Source: an uncultured Clostridia bacterium
GTDB lineage: Bacteria > Bacillota > Clostridia > Lachnospirales > CAG-274
NCBI GenBank assembly: GCA_947591605.1
Contig: CANQDF010000007.1
Span: forward strand, 1 to 64,000
Direction of reading: 5' to 3'
Length of the DNA: 64,000 bases
The notes under the pieces are model-generated. The model made no database searches. It worked only from the letters and a program-made list of their open reading frames with translations, and was not told the DNA's origin. Below, one piece after another: positions 50,657-59,951 of the stretch (its first letter is position 1; each line of letters starts with the position of its first letter). A program made the translations under genes and the position numbers.

Positions 50657-51591
50657 TTTATCACACCTTTCTGCCATACAAGAAGCTTATCCTTTACCCT
50701 GAACAACAGGGTGATAAGTATTGAAAACGTCAGTGCTATTACTATCAGTCCCGCATATACGTTTGCATAGCACATCATCTCCTTCTGCCAGTTCACATAC
50801 CAGCCTATGCCGTACCTGGCGCCTATCATCTCCGCTGTCATAAGGGTTATAAAGGCGGAGCATGTGCCGTTGAATATGCCTATGAATATGCTTGGCATGG
50901 CGGCGGGTACACCTACCTTGAATATTTTGCAGAATGTGCCTGCGCCCAGTGTTTCCGAAACCTCAAAGAACGAGTTTGCTATGTTCTGTATGCCGCTGCT
51001 TGTCATAAGCGTTGTGGGGAACCATACGGCAAGCGCAATGAGAAAGCTGCTGGCGGATACCGTGTCAGGGAATACCACAAGCACAAGCGGTATCCATGCG
51101 GTAGACGGTATCGGGCCCAGGAACCTTACAAGGGGATTGAGCCAGTAGGCGGCATGCTTGTTAAAGCCTATAGCTATACCTGCCGCAAGCCCTACAAGAG
51201 CGCCACCGAAAAAGCCTATAAGCAGCAGCCTTGCCGAATACAAAAGACATTTGCCTATCAGCTCGTAGTCCTCAAACAGCACGCCTATGACCTTTGACGG
51301 TGACGGAAAATATATCATCGGCAGCACATCAAATTTTGCCGTCAGCAGATCTATAACGGCTATAAGCAATATAACGCCCGTTCTGAACAAACCTTTGTAG
51401 GATGTGCTCTCTCTTATTTTGTCGTTAAATACCGACATGACAGCGGTGATAAGGGTAAATACCGCTATCGCAGCGCAAAAGTATGTATAGTAGTTTACTT
51501 TGGCGGAGTTTTTTCCGTCAGGCAGCAGTATATCCGCTGCAAGTGCTGCCGCAGATGCAATAAACGGCAGCCAGACCTTAAATTTTTTCAT
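50650..51591 (-). CDS. ABC transporter permease (NMT1/SsuC-like)
   Basis: The 313-residue permease has six to seven membrane helices. The family loop VRFLGPIPSTAWIPLVLVVFP and the EAA-like ASSFLIALAVWFPTTLMTSSGI are present. The ATG at 51591 follows AAAGAGGTG and gives MKKFKVWLPFIAS; an ATG at 51609 overlaps the ribosome site. It starts the minus-strand operon permease-ATPase-binding protein-DUF1847. Confidence 0.9.
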   Translation of the reverse strand: MKKFKVWLPFIASAAALAADILLPDGKNSAKVNYYTYFCAAIAVFTLITAVMSVFNDKIRESTSYKGLFRTGVILLIAVIDLLTAKFDVLPMIYFPSPSKVIGVLFEDYELIGKCLLYSARLLLIGFFGGALVGLAAGIAIGFNKHAAYWLNPLVRFLGPIPSTAWIPLVLVVFPDTVSASSFLIALAVWFPTTLMTSSGIQNIANSFFEVSETLGAGTFCKIFKVGVPAAMPSIFIGIFNGTCSAFITLMTAEMIGARYGIGWYVNWQKEMMCYANVYAGLIVIALTFSILITLLFRVKDKLLVWQKGVIKW

Positions 51592-51698
51592 AGAACACAC
51601 CTCTTTCATTTTTTACCGTACCGATGCAAAGTATATTTACATTTGTATTGAAAAACCAAATTCATATAAAGCCGATAGGTTTTTAGCTTATGTTTTGC

Positions 51699-51727
51699 AG
51701 TCTAACACATATTTCATATTATGTCAA
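51699..51727 (-). promoter_or_regulatory. Promoter of the ABC importer operon
   Basis: On the minus strand TTGACA (51727-51722) and TAGACT (51704-51699) are 17 bases apart. The leader of about 100 bases has a 7-bp hairpin (51651-51684) followed by TTTTT, possibly an attenuator. No TPP riboswitch is present. Confidence 0.55.
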
Positions 51728-51782
51728 TAGGAATTCAGGAAATTATTTATTTTTTTATTTTGTTTTTTTTGCACAAAAATAA

Positions 51783-51828
51783 AAAAAGGCTGTGAAATAA
51801 GCTTGACAAGCCTATCCACAGCCTTTTT
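51783..51828 (-). terminator. Second terminator of thiC
   Basis: AAAAAGGCTGTG (51783-51794) and CACAGCCTTTTT (51817-51828) form a 12-bp stem with a T-run on the minus strand. Confidence 0.75.
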
Positions 51829-51887
51829 AGCGTCAAAAACAATATTTATGTATTTAAGACGGTCAAAAAACTAAATTTACCTAAAAA

Positions 51888-51912
51888 TGCAAAAATGTGT
51901 GCATTTTATGCA
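51888..51912 (-). terminator. Terminator with CACA loop (family copy 3)
   Basis: On the minus strand TGCATAAAATG-CACA-CATTTTTGCA, with one bulge, is followed by TTTTTAGG, 41 bases after the thiC stop. The core matches copies 1 and 2. Confidence 0.7.
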
Positions 51913-51952
51913 AGCGTGTAGATTTTTTAAACACGCTGCATTATTTGTTAGT

Positions 51953-53263
51953 TTATTTTTCGGTACAAAACTCTACCTTTTTTCCTTCAAGTATCATATT
52001 TGTGGTACGCACTGCGCACATTTTTCCGCACATTGAGCAGGTGTGTCTGTCCGATGGAGGTGTGCTCTCAAAATATCTCCTTGCCTTTTCGGGGTCGTAG
52101 GCGACAGCAAATATATCCTCCCATTCCACCTTGTGGCGGGCTTCGGCCATGGCATTGTCCAGATCACGGGCATGAGGCACCTTTTTGGCTATATCTGCGG
52201 CGTGTGCTGCTATCTTGCTTGCAACGATACCCTCCTTTACATCGTTAAGGTCGGGCAGACGCAGATGCTCGGCAGGCGTTACATAGCAGAGGAAGTCTGC
52301 TCCGCTTGCCGCTGCGATAGCTCCGCCTATAGCAGAGGTGATGTGATCGTAGCCGGGGAATATGTCGCTTACAAGGGGACCGAGTACATAGAAAGGCGCA
52401 TTGTGGCAGAGCCTTTTCTGTATCTGCATATTAGCGGCTATCTCGTCCATAGCCATATGTCCGGGGCCCTCTACCATTACCTGTACGTCCTTTTCCCATG
52501 CACGCTTTGTAAGGTTTCCAAGCTCGATAAGCTCGCTTATCTGTCCCGCATCGGTGCTGTCGTCTATGCAGCCGGGGCGGAGGGCATCTCCAAGGCTTAT
52601 GGTAACATCGTATTCACGCAGTATTTCAAGCACATCGTCGTAGTATTCGTAAAAAGGATTTTCGTTCCCCGTCATTTCCATCCATGCAAAGAGGAGCGAA
52701 CCGCCTCTTGAAACTATATTCATCTTTCTTTTGTCACGCTTGAACGCCTCAACGGAGCGTCTGTTTATGCCCGCATGTATGGTCATAAAGTCAACGCCCT
52801 CTTTGGCGTGAGCCTCAACTACCTTCAAAAAGTCCTTTGCGGATATTTCAAGCAGATCCTTGTCAAGATAGCCTATAGCGTCATACATGGGCACTGTGCC
52901 TATCATAGCGGGTGATTTTTCAATGAGCTGCCTGCGGAAGGTGTTGGTCTTGCCGTAGTTGCTGAGATCCATTATAGCCTCTGCGCCCATATTTATCGCC
53001 ATATCTACCTTTTGCATCTCAACGCTGTAATCCTTACAGTCGCCCGAAATACCGAGGTTGACGTTTATCTTTGTCCTCAGTCCGCCGCCTATACCCTCTG
53101 CCGAGAGCGATTTGTGGTTGATGTTGGCAGGTATGGCTATCTCGCCCTTTGCCACCTTTGCGCATATCTCCTCGGGAGTTCTGTACTCCTTGCGGGCTAC
53201 CGTCTGCATTTCCTTGGTGATGATGCCCTGTTTGGCAGCATCCATTTGTGTTTTGTAAGCCAT
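51953..53263 (-). CDS. thiC: Phosphomethylpyrimidine synthase ThiC
   Basis: ThiC is a radical SAM enzyme that turns aminoimidazole ribotide into the HMP-phosphate half of thiamine. The 436-residue protein has [50 protein letters not shown] and, at the C-terminus, the cluster motif [11 protein letters not shown] (CxxCxxxxC). Its N-terminus is the shorter type of many Firmicutes. The ATG at 53263 follows GGGAGGTCA; an upstream ATG 51 bases before has no site. Expression should be under TPP control via thiD. Confidence 0.95.
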   Translation of the reverse strand: MAYKTQMDAAKQGIITKEMQTVARKEYRTPEEICAKVAKGEIAIPANINHKSLSAEGIGGGLRTKINVNLGISGDCKDYSVEMQKVDMAINMGAEAIMDLSNYGKTNTFRRQLIEKSPAMIGTVPMYDAIGYLDKDLLEISAKDFLKVVEAHAKEGVDFMTIHAGINRRSVEAFKRDKRKMNIVSRGGSLLFAWMEMTGNENPFYEYYDDVLEILREYDVTISLGDALRPGCIDDSTDAGQISELIELGNLTKRAWEKDVQVMVEGPGHMAMDEIAANMQIQKRLCHNAPFYVLGPLVSDIFPGYDHITSAIGGAIAAASGADFLCYVTPAEHLRLPDLNDVKEGIVASKIAAHAADIAKKVPHARDLDNAMAEARHKVEWEDIFAVAYDPEKARRYFESTPPSDRHTCSMCGKMCAVRTTNMILEGKKVEFCTEK

Positions 53264-53282
53264 TATGTGACCTCCCTGTTTA

Positions 53283-54071
53283 TTATTGATTATTGTTTTT
53301 CCATAAATGATCAAGCGGCCCTCTGCCCTTGCCCAGATCGAGCTGCGCCGCTATTGCGCCCGTGATATACTCCTTTGCGGCTTTTACCGCCTCCGCTACG
53401 GGCATACCCTCGGCAAGCCTGCATGCAATTGCCGAGCTTAGAGTACATCCCGTGCCGTGGGTATTGGGGTTGTCGATTCTCTTGCCCTCTATCCATAACG
53501 GCACATTGTCCGTGTAAAGGAGGTCGTCTGCCTCTCCGAGAGAGTGTCCCCCCTTGATCAGTACCGCACAGTCAATATCCCCTGCAATTATTTCCGCCGC
53601 TTTTTGGGCGTCGTTTTTGCTTTTTATCTCAATACCGCTTAAGACCTCTGCCTCCGTTAGGTTGGGGGTTATTATGTCTGCAAGCGGCATAAGCTCCTTT
53701 ATAAGCAAATCTGCGGCATCCTCGGTCATAAGGCGGCTGCCGCTGGTGGATACCATAACGGGATCGAGAACAATATTTTTTGCGCCGTATTTTTTGAGCG
53801 AGGAGGCAATTGCATGTATAAGAGGCTTGTCGGATACCATGCCTATTTTGACCGCATCGGGAAAAATATCGGTAAATATGCAGTCAAGCTGCTTTGTAAG
53901 GAAATCGGCGTCAACCTCGCTTATGCCGTATACCCCCGTGGTATTCTGAGCGGTGAGGGCGGTAACGGCGCTCATGGCATAGTGTCCGTGTGCCGCTATG
54001 GTTTTTATATCGGCTTGTATGCCCGCCCCTCCGGAGCAGTCACTGCCTGCAACGGTAAGTACTGTTTTCAT
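53283..54071 (-). CDS. thiD: HMP/HMP-phosphate kinase ThiD
   Basis: ThiD phosphorylates hydroxymethylpyrimidine and its phosphate. The 262-residue ribokinase-like protein starts [21 protein letters not shown] and ends with the phosphate loop [11 protein letters not shown] (about residue 203). It follows the TPP riboswitch, with AACGGAGG before the ATG, and thiC follows 19 bases after its stop, giving a thiD-thiC operon. Confidence 0.95.
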   Translation of the reverse strand: MKTVLTVAGSDCSGGAGIQADIKTIAAHGHYAMSAVTALTAQNTTGVYGISEVDADFLTKQLDCIFTDIFPDAVKIGMVSDKPLIHAIASSLKKYGAKNIVLDPVMVSTSGSRLMTEDAADLLIKELMPLADIITPNLTEAEVLSGIEIKSKNDAQKAAEIIAGDIDCAVLIKGGHSLGEADDLLYTDNVPLWIEGKRIDNPNTHGTGCTLSSAIACRLAEGMPVAEAVKAAKEYITGAIAAQLDLGKGRGPLDHLWKNNNQ

Positions 54072-54084
54072 ATTATTCCTCCGT

Positions 54085-54115
54085 TAGCAAAATAAGCCGG
54101 GCACAAACCCGACTT
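54085..54115 (-). terminator. Expression-platform hairpin of the TPP riboswitch
   Basis: On the minus strand AAGTCGGG and CCCGGCTT pair around TTTGTG, followed by ATTTTG. It could act as a terminator or sequester the thiD site. Confidence 0.65.
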
Positions 54116-54120
54116 TACTT

Positions 54121-54220
54121 TAAGCGTGCTTGCTCCCTACAACGGTGTTGACCGACAGGTTCAAAGGGTCAGGCAAAAGCCTTCTCAACTTGGAAAATAA
54201 ATTTCTTCCGTACCCCTGCA
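54121..54220 (-). promoter_or_regulatory. TPP (THI-box) riboswitch
   Basis: The minus strand shows the conserved CTGACCCTTTGAACCTGTC, then GGTCAACACCG and GTAGGGAGCAAGC, and near the 5-prime end GGGGTACGGAAGAAAT. These match the THI-box aptamer. It lies directly upstream of thiD-thiC, fitting thiamine pyrophosphate control. Confidence 0.92.
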
Positions 54221-54241
54221 AAATTATATTAAGCTTTATTA

Positions 54242-54270
54242 AAGTATACAGCATACTTGTAATTTTGTCA
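54242..54270 (-). promoter_or_regulatory. Promoter of the thi operon
   Basis: On the minus strand TTGACA (54270-54265) and TATACT (54247-54242) are 17 bases apart, about 20 bases before the aptamer. Confidence 0.7.
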
Positions 54271-54357
54271 AACAAAATATAGCTTCGCATCCCCGTTAAA
54301 ATTGCGAAAAAATATTTAAAAGAATAAAAAAAACTGTACTAATTAAAATTAATATGC

Positions 54358-54363
54358 TATAAT
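54358..54363 (+). promoter_or_regulatory. Likely -10 of the pectate-lyase-like gene
   Basis: TATAAT at 54358-54363 lies 57 bases before the start. A weak TGTACT (54335-54340) is 17 bases ahead. AAAGGAATG is the ribosome site. Confidence 0.45.
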
Positions 54364-54419
54364 TGTAATCAAGGTATTGTATTACAATCTAAACCAACAA
54401 TTACGAAAGGAATGAGTAT

Positions 54420-57400
54420 ATGAAAAAGAAAGCAATTGCGGCGGCAATGGCGGCTATAATGCTTGCGGTTTCGATGTCGGTGCCTTCCTTTGCCCGTTAC
54501 GATGAAGAGGGCAGTACATACGATCATTACAGACGCACCGATACTCTTGAGGCAGAGGTGGATACAAGCAACGACAAAATAGTGCTTACATGGCCTGCCG
54601 TTGATACCGAGGGTAACCTTATAAAGGCAAACCCGATGACGGCAGACTATCAGCAGCAATCCAACGGCAACCCAACAAGGGGCTGGACAAACCCCACAAG
54701 CGGTATGATAATAGCTTATGACGGCTGGCTGCCCGACGGCACGCACAACAGCATATCAAATGACAATAAAACAAATCATGATGTTATCATGGGTGTTGTG
54801 GATAAGGAAACCGAGTATCCGATTTATATTTTTGACCCCAAGGTTTCGGAAAAGACCGATGCCAATATTATAAAAAAGGCTTATGTGGATACCACCGTGG
54901 TTACGCACAGCCTTGCTACGGCTTATAAAATAGAATACTCCTCCGATAACGGCAGCACATGGGCTCTCGACCATGTAACAACCAGCTTTAATCACGGCAA
55001 AAAGCTTTGCCGTGCCGTTACCGGTGAAGACGGAACCGTTACATACAAGGAGGACAACAAAAACACCTTCTTCCTTGAGGATCAGCTTACAGAAGCACTT
55101 ACAGCCAATCTTCAGCCCGAAACGGAGTATATGCTGCGTGTTACGGCAACGGATGCAAGCAATACGAGTGCAAGCTATAAGGTTTTTGACCCCATAAAGA
55201 TAACTACTCCCGCAAAGAAGGAGCTTACACCCGCATTTGCTTCCGCAGAGGGCAGCGGTATATATTCTCAGGGCGGCAGAGGCGGCGACGTCTATGTTGT
55301 AACAAACCTCACGGACAGCGTTAATGATCCTCAGCCCGGTTCTCTGCGCTACGGCTTGGAAAGGAAGGATCTTACGGGCGACAAAAAGCTCGCTCCCCGT
55401 ACTATTGTATTTGCGGTAGGCGGTACAATCAAGATAGACGAGAGCGCAACAAAGTCCGCAAGGAGAATGAATGTAGGCAGCAATACCACAATACTCGGTC
55501 AGACGGCACCGGGCGAGGGCATTACGGTTGCAGGCTCATCCATGAAGTTTGACGGCAGCAATATAGTTGTAAGGTATATGCGCTTCCGTCTTGGCGGCGG
55601 CTACGACAACGATGCGGCTTCCGCAACGGGTGAGAATATCGTTATCGACCATTGCACGTTCAGCTGGGGCGTTGACGAGGTATTCTCCGCAAAGGAGATA
55701 ATAAACTCAAGCATTCAGTACAATATCATGTCATCGGGTCTTGCAATGCCCGATAAAAACGGCGCTCAGAGCAGCGATGTTGAGGTTGCTGCAGGCGAGT
55801 CCGAGGCAAAACACGGTATGGGCTCGATACTTAACGGCTACGATGTAAGCTATACACATAACCTTTGGGCGCACAACGGTACAAGAAACCCACGCTTTGA
55901 GGGCGGCTTTGAATACAATGGCGTAAGGTATGAAAACAAAATAAATTATGCAAACAATGTTGTGTATGACTGGGGTCATAACTCCACCTACGGCGGTGAA
56001 AGAGGCAAAGGCGAGATGAATTTTGTCAATAACTACTACAAGCCGGGCCCCGAAACACTTGAAAAAGTAAAGTACTTCTTTGATTGTGACTCCAGCGGTG
56101 CCAACAAAGGATCGTATTATTTTACAGGCAACGTATTTGACGGTAACGAAGCCATGACGGCAAGCAACGAGCAGGGCTTTGTAGGCGACTATACAAAGCT
56201 TGACAAGCCTGTTGAGCTTACACTGCCTTATGAGGCGTCTTCTGCCGAGGAAGCATATTATGATGTGCTTAACAACGCAGGTGCAAGCTTGCATCGTGAC
56301 GCACACGATGCAAGGCTCATATATGAGGCAGAAAACGGCGTGGGTGCCTTTGTAAACAGTGAAGCCGAGGCAGGCGGCTGGAGCGAGGAAACCTATAAGC
56401 AAACAATAACCGATACGGACGGTGACGGTCTGCCCGATGAAACGGAAACGCTTTGGGGGCTCGATCCTGCCGATAAAACCGATTCGACAGGTATAATTGA
56501 CGGATCATCCAAGATATACGGTAACTATGATGCCAAGCTTGCAGGTGCATTCAACGGATACTCATATATTGAAGCATATGCGGGATTACTGGTAAACGAT
56601 TGGCCTGTTTCCGAGGACACAAGGGATTCTATGAAGGTGTATAGCAATGCACCTAATGTACAGATAACAGGCATAACGGACAAGGACGGCAGGGATATAA
56701 TAAACAAAACAGGCAATACCACGCTTATTGCGGGCGAAACCTATACGGTCGTTCCTTCAAAGGCTGTTTCGGGTACAAAGGTATACGTAAACGACAAGTC
56801 CGTGGGAGATGACAAGCTCAGCTTCACAGCGGGTGATACCGGTGTATACAACCTTGCATTGCTCAGCGAGGAAAACGGCTTCAGAAGCTTTTCCGCAGCA
56901 GTGCCCGTTACGGTTGTAAAGGGCACAGGCAACATTGAGGGCTTTACCTCTGTAGATATAGGCAGCCCCGGCTCGGCAGGTGCGGACAATTACGATGTTC
57001 AGACGGGTACGCTTTACTCTCAGGGCGCAGGCCGCATAGGCATAACAAATACATCGGGATCTCAAAATCCGGATTCATTCCATTACAATTATACCGAGGT
57101 AAAGGGCGATTTTGAGTTTACGGCAAGGATAGACAACCTTTCAAAGGTAGACTATATGCAAAAATCGGGCCTTATGGCAAGGGCAAGCCTTGACCCAAGC
57201 TCGGAGTTTTATATGGCAGGCTTTACCTATCTTAAGGGCGAAGATTATATGGACAGAGGTCAAACCGATATTACGGGAGGAGTCGTAAAAGCCAAAAATA
57301 TTAAAGCCTTCTCAAGAAAGCCAAACAAAACCGGAGTGGGAGAGGGCGGTTTCATAAGTATTGCTGCGGTAAAGCAGGGTATGGAGCCAAACCACGGCTA

Positions 57401-57830
57401 CGGACGCATTACAAGAGAGGGAAGCAAGGTAACGATTTCGGCTTCCGCCGACGGTGAAAATTGGTACGTATTATCCGAAGAGGAAAATACCGCTCTGCCG
57501 GAAACCTGCTATGTAGGCTTTGCAACCTCGGCAGCACAGGATACAAGCACTCTTGTACGCTACAATGCAACCGCATTCAGCAATATATCGCTTACAGGCT
57601 TTACCTTTAACAATGATGTTCTGCTTGGCGATGTAAACTGCGACGGAATAATTACAGCAGCGGATTGTACTCTTGCTCTTGAATACGGGCTTGGAGATAT
57701 GTCGGTCATAACGGAGCAGGGTATCAGAAATATGGCTGTAACAAACGACGGCGATGCCGAGAATATTGCATCCGAGATACTCCGCAAGGTGCTTGACAAC
57801 ACACATCGGTTTCCTGTAGAAATACAATGA
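54420..57830 (+). CDS. Secreted pectate-lyase-like protein with dockerin-like C-terminus
   Basis: The 1136-residue exported protein has a signal peptide (1-25), a fibronectin-like N-terminal part (about 40-265) and a right-handed beta-helix (about 275-640) with the lyase start GGRGGDVYVVTNLTDS-GSLRYGL. The catalytic-type GTRNPRFEGGFEYNG (Arg489 or Arg492) is present. A calcium-binding EF-type loop TDTDGDGLPDETE lies near 664-676, then Ig-like (740-830) and concanavalin-like (about 860-1060) parts. The end (1065-1136) is dockerin-like: LLGDVNCDGIITAADCTLAL is a full first repeat, while the second (NDGDAENIASEILRKV) is degenerate. It likely cuts pectate; a cohesin partner is not in the window. 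Confidence 0.85.
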   Translation: MKKKAIAAAMAAIMLAVSMSVPSFARYDEEGSTYDHYRRTDTLEAEVDTSNDKIVLTWPAVDTEGNLIKANPMTADYQQQSNGNPTRGWTNPTSGMIIAYDGWLPDGTHNSISNDNKTNHDVIMGVVDKETEYPIYIFDPKVSEKTDANIIKKAYVDTTVVTHSLATAYKIEYSSDNGSTWALDHVTTSFNHGKKLCRAVTGEDGTVTYKEDNKNTFFLEDQLTEALTANLQPETEYMLRVTATDASNTSASYKVFDPIKITTPAKKELTPAFASAEGSGIYSQGGRGGDVYVVTNLTDSVNDPQPGSLRYGLERKDLTGDKKLAPRTIVFAVGGTIKIDESATKSARRMNVGSNTTILGQTAPGEGITVAGSSMKFDGSNIVVRYMRFRLGGGYDNDAASATGENIVIDHCTFSWGVDEVFSAKEIINSSIQYNIMSSGLAMPDKNGAQSSDVEVAAGESEAKHGMGSILNGYDVSYTHNLWAHNGTRNPRFEGGFEYNGVRYENKINYANNVVYDWGHNSTYGGERGKGEMNFVNNYYKPGPETLEKVKYFFDCDSSGANKGSYYFTGNVFDGNEAMTASNEQGFVGDYTKLDKPVELTLPYEASSAEEAYYDVLNNAGASLHRDAHDARLIYEAENGVGAFVNSEAEAGGWSEETYKQTITDTDGDGLPDETETLWGLDPADKTDSTGIIDGSSKIYGNYDAKLAGAFNGYSYIEAYAGLLVNDWPVSEDTRDSMKVYSNAPNVQITGITDKDGRDIINKTGNTTLIAGETYTVVPSKAVSGTKVYVNDKSVGDDKLSFTAGDTGVYNLALLSEENGFRSFSAAVPVTVVKGTGNIEGFTSVDIGSPGSAGADNYDVQTGTLYSQGAGRIGITNTSGSQNPDSFHYNYTEVKGDFEFTARIDNLSKVDYMQKSGLMARASLDPSSEFYMAGFTYLKGEDYMDRGQTDITGGVVKAKNIKAFSRKPNKTGVGEGGFISIAAVKQGMEPNHGYGRITREGSKVTISASADGENWYVLSEEENTALPETCYVGFATSAAQDTSTLVRYNATAFSNISLTGFTFNNDVLLGDVNCDGIITAADCTLALEYGLGDMSVITEQGIRNMAVTNDGDAENIASEILRKVLDNTHRFPVEIQ

Positions 57831-57900
57831 AACATTAAAAGCAAACGGAACCGATCGAACCGTGATCCTGCTTTTTTAAGTAAAATTAAATAAATAAAAT

Positions 57901-57937
57901 AAAAGGGCAAAGCTTATGTAAAGTTTTGCCCTTTTTT
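57901..57937. terminator. Bidirectional terminator after the pectate-lyase-like gene
   Basis: AAAAGGGCAAA (57901-57911) and TTTTGCCCTTTTTT (57924-57937) pair, with T-runs on both strands. It also serves the converging nnr gene. Confidence 0.85.
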
Positions 57938-57972
57938 AACCGTTAAATTTGCCTATAAGCGGCTTTTATATA

Positions 57973-59475
57973 TCAAATCCCGAACACATAAGGTATGCTG
58001 TCTGCAATATCGCTTGCAAGTACACCGTAAGCCGAAAGCCGTTTTTCCGCAATTTCTCCCGCCTTGCCGTTTATATAGCAGCCAAGCGAGGCAGCATTGT
58101 AATTATCCATGCCCTGTGCCAAGAGCGAGGCTATTATGCCTGCAAGGCAGTCGCCGCTGCCGCCCTTGCTCATGGCAGGCGTACCGACCGTGTTTATGGT
58201 TATATCTCCGTCTGGAGAGGCAATAACCGTTCGGAAGTCCTTTAATACCGTAATAACATTGTGCTGCCTTGCAAAATCGGCGGCAGTTTCTACGGGGTGT
58301 TTTTTTATCTCGTCAATGCTTATGCCGGTAAGGCGTGACATTTCGCCTATATGAGGTGTTATAACGCTGCCGGGAGGAAGCGCTATGGTATTGTCGGAGG
58401 CAATTATATTGAGCGCATCCGCATCAAGCACAAGAGGTGACGAGATGCTTTTTAATATATTGCTTAAAAAATCGTGTGTGATGCCGTTGCAGCCGAGTCC
58501 GCAGCCTATCAGTACGGAGCTTGCTCTGCTTGTATCTGTCAATGCGGCGTCACTGTCAATATATCCGTCCGTATCGGGTACTGTGCTTACAACGGCTTCG
58601 TACAGACTGTTTTGTATGACGGAGGCACAATGCTTTTCGGCAAAAGCATATACCAGTCCAGCTCCCGCCCTGTAGGCGCTTTTCAGCGAGAGCACGGCAG
58701 CCCCCGTCATGCCTCTGCTGCCCACAAAGGCAAATACCTTGCCGTATGTGCCCTTGTTTGAATTTGTTATGCGCCTTGGCATAAGAGCTTTTGCCTCTTC
58801 CTCGGAAAGGGTGCGTAGCTTGGACTTTATTCCGCTTTGCGGCAGTGATATATTGCCCGTTATTATCTCTCCCGTATGTTCGCAGGCAGGGTAAAGGATA
58901 AGCCCGAGCTTTGGCATATGAAAGGTAACCGTTTTGTAGGCGTATACGGCACATCCAAAGTCATCCCCGCTGTCGGTGGATATGCCTGTGGGGCAGTCTG
59001 CACTGTAAACAGGCTTTCCCGAGGCATTTATAAGCTGTACAAGGCTTAAAAGCGGCTCACGCAATGCGCTTTCAAGCCCTGTGCCTACCAGAGCGTCTGC
59101 TATTGCATCGCAGCGTTCAATGTATTTTACAAGCTCGTTTATATCGTCAATATCCCTGTCTAAGTATATTATGGGTATGTCAAGGGCATTTGCCGCCTTA
59201 AGGTTTACTTTGCAGTCATCTGTAGCTTTTGACGGAGAACCTGCAAATATTATTGTTGTTTCAACGCCGTGTGCATAAAGCTGCCTTGCGCAGGCAAGCC
59301 CGTCGCCTCCGTTGTTGCCCTTTCCGCAGAAGACAAGTACGCTTTTGCGCTTATCGTCCGTTATGGCTTTTGTAAGCGACAAGGCTGCGTTTTCCATGAG
59401 CAGAAGCGAGGGTACTCCCGCCGTTATCGCCTTTTGTTCAACAGCCTTCATCTGTGAGTTTGTTACAAGATACAT
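57973..59475 (-). CDS. nnr: Bifunctional NAD(P)H-hydrate repair enzyme (epimerase and dehydratase)
   Basis: The protein repairs hydrated NADH and NADPH. The 500-residue chain fuses an N-terminal YjeF/NnrE epimerase (LLMENAALSLTKAI, FCGKGNNGGDGLACARQL, PTGISTDSGD; about 1-210) with a C-terminal ribokinase-like NnrD dehydratase (about 220-500; ITPHIGEMSRLTG, GTPAMSKGGSGDCLAGIIASLLAQG). It starts immediately after the acpS stop on the minus strand, so the two are one operon. Confidence 0.93.
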   Translation of the reverse strand: MYLVTNSQMKAVEQKAITAGVPSLLLMENAALSLTKAITDDKRKSVLVFCGKGNNGGDGLACARQLYAHGVETTIIFAGSPSKATDDCKVNLKAANALDIPIIYLDRDIDDINELVKYIERCDAIADALVGTGLESALREPLLSLVQLINASGKPVYSADCPTGISTDSGDDFGCAVYAYKTVTFHMPKLGLILYPACEHTGEIITGNISLPQSGIKSKLRTLSEEEAKALMPRRITNSNKGTYGKVFAFVGSRGMTGAAVLSLKSAYRAGAGLVYAFAEKHCASVIQNSLYEAVVSTVPDTDGYIDSDAALTDTSRASSVLIGCGLGCNGITHDFLSNILKSISSPLVLDADALNIIASDNTIALPPGSVITPHIGEMSRLTGISIDEIKKHPVETAADFARQHNVITVLKDFRTVIASPDGDITINTVGTPAMSKGGSGDCLAGIIASLLAQGMDNYNAASLGCYINGKAGEIAEKRLSAYGVLASDIADSIPYVFGI

Positions 59476-59835
59476 TTAATCCTCTCCTTCAATTACGGCA
59501 AAAGCACAGGCATTCTGCCTGCTGTGCGATATAGATACATGTATGACGGTACAGCCTTGCTGTTTAAAAAGCTCCGCAGCTTTGCCGTATAAATTTACCT
59601 CCGGTTTGCCCGCATCGGAGCGAAGTATTTCTATATCCGAGGGCGAAAACCCCCTAAAGCCTGTACCCAGCGCCTTTGCAACAGCCTCTTTTGCGGCAAA
59701 GTTGCCTGCAAGCGAATTTGCTTTGCCGCTTATAAGGCATATTTCCGCATCGGTGTATATTTTTCTTAAAAAAGCCTCGCTGAGGTTTTCAAAGCGATCA
59801 ATCTCTGTTATATCCGTGCCTGTTCCGTAAATCAT
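59476..59835 (-). CDS. acpS: Holo-[acyl-carrier-protein] synthase
   Basis: AcpS transfers phosphopantetheine from CoA to acyl carrier protein. The 119-residue protein starts MIYGTGTDITEIDRF with the metal-binding Asp8, and carries AGNFAAKEAVAKALGTGFRGF (about residues 43-63, with the Glu ligand) and SISHSRQNACAFAV. The ATG at 59835 follows GGAGGTATG; the longer in-frame upstream stretch has no family similarity and crosses the birA promoter region. nnr follows directly. Confidence 0.95.
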   Translation of the reverse strand: MIYGTGTDITEIDRFENLSEAFLRKIYTDAEICLISGKANSLAGNFAAKEAVAKALGTGFRGFSPSDIEILRSDAGKPEVNLYGKAAELFKQQGCTVIHVSISHSRQNACAFAVIEGED

Positions 59836-59951
59836 AACATACCTCCGTTTTATATCAGTATAAATAAAATAATATATAATTGCAAGAAACAATTGCAATA
59901 AAAGTAATTTTGTTGTAAAATATAATAGATAATGTTTGGGAGTATGGTTGT

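Larger units (their letters stand above)
51592..51952. other. Intergenic region between the ABC operon and thiC
   Basis: The region holds the ABC operon promoter (51699-51727, minus), a hairpin in its leader (AAAAACC at 51651-51657, GGTTTTT at 51678-51684) and two terminators for thiC (51783-51828 and 51888-51912). No gene is seen. Confidence 0.6.

Noticed and set aside
51592-51700. TPP riboswitch ahead of the NMT1-type importer
   Set aside because: The conserved aptamer sequences seen before thiD are absent here.
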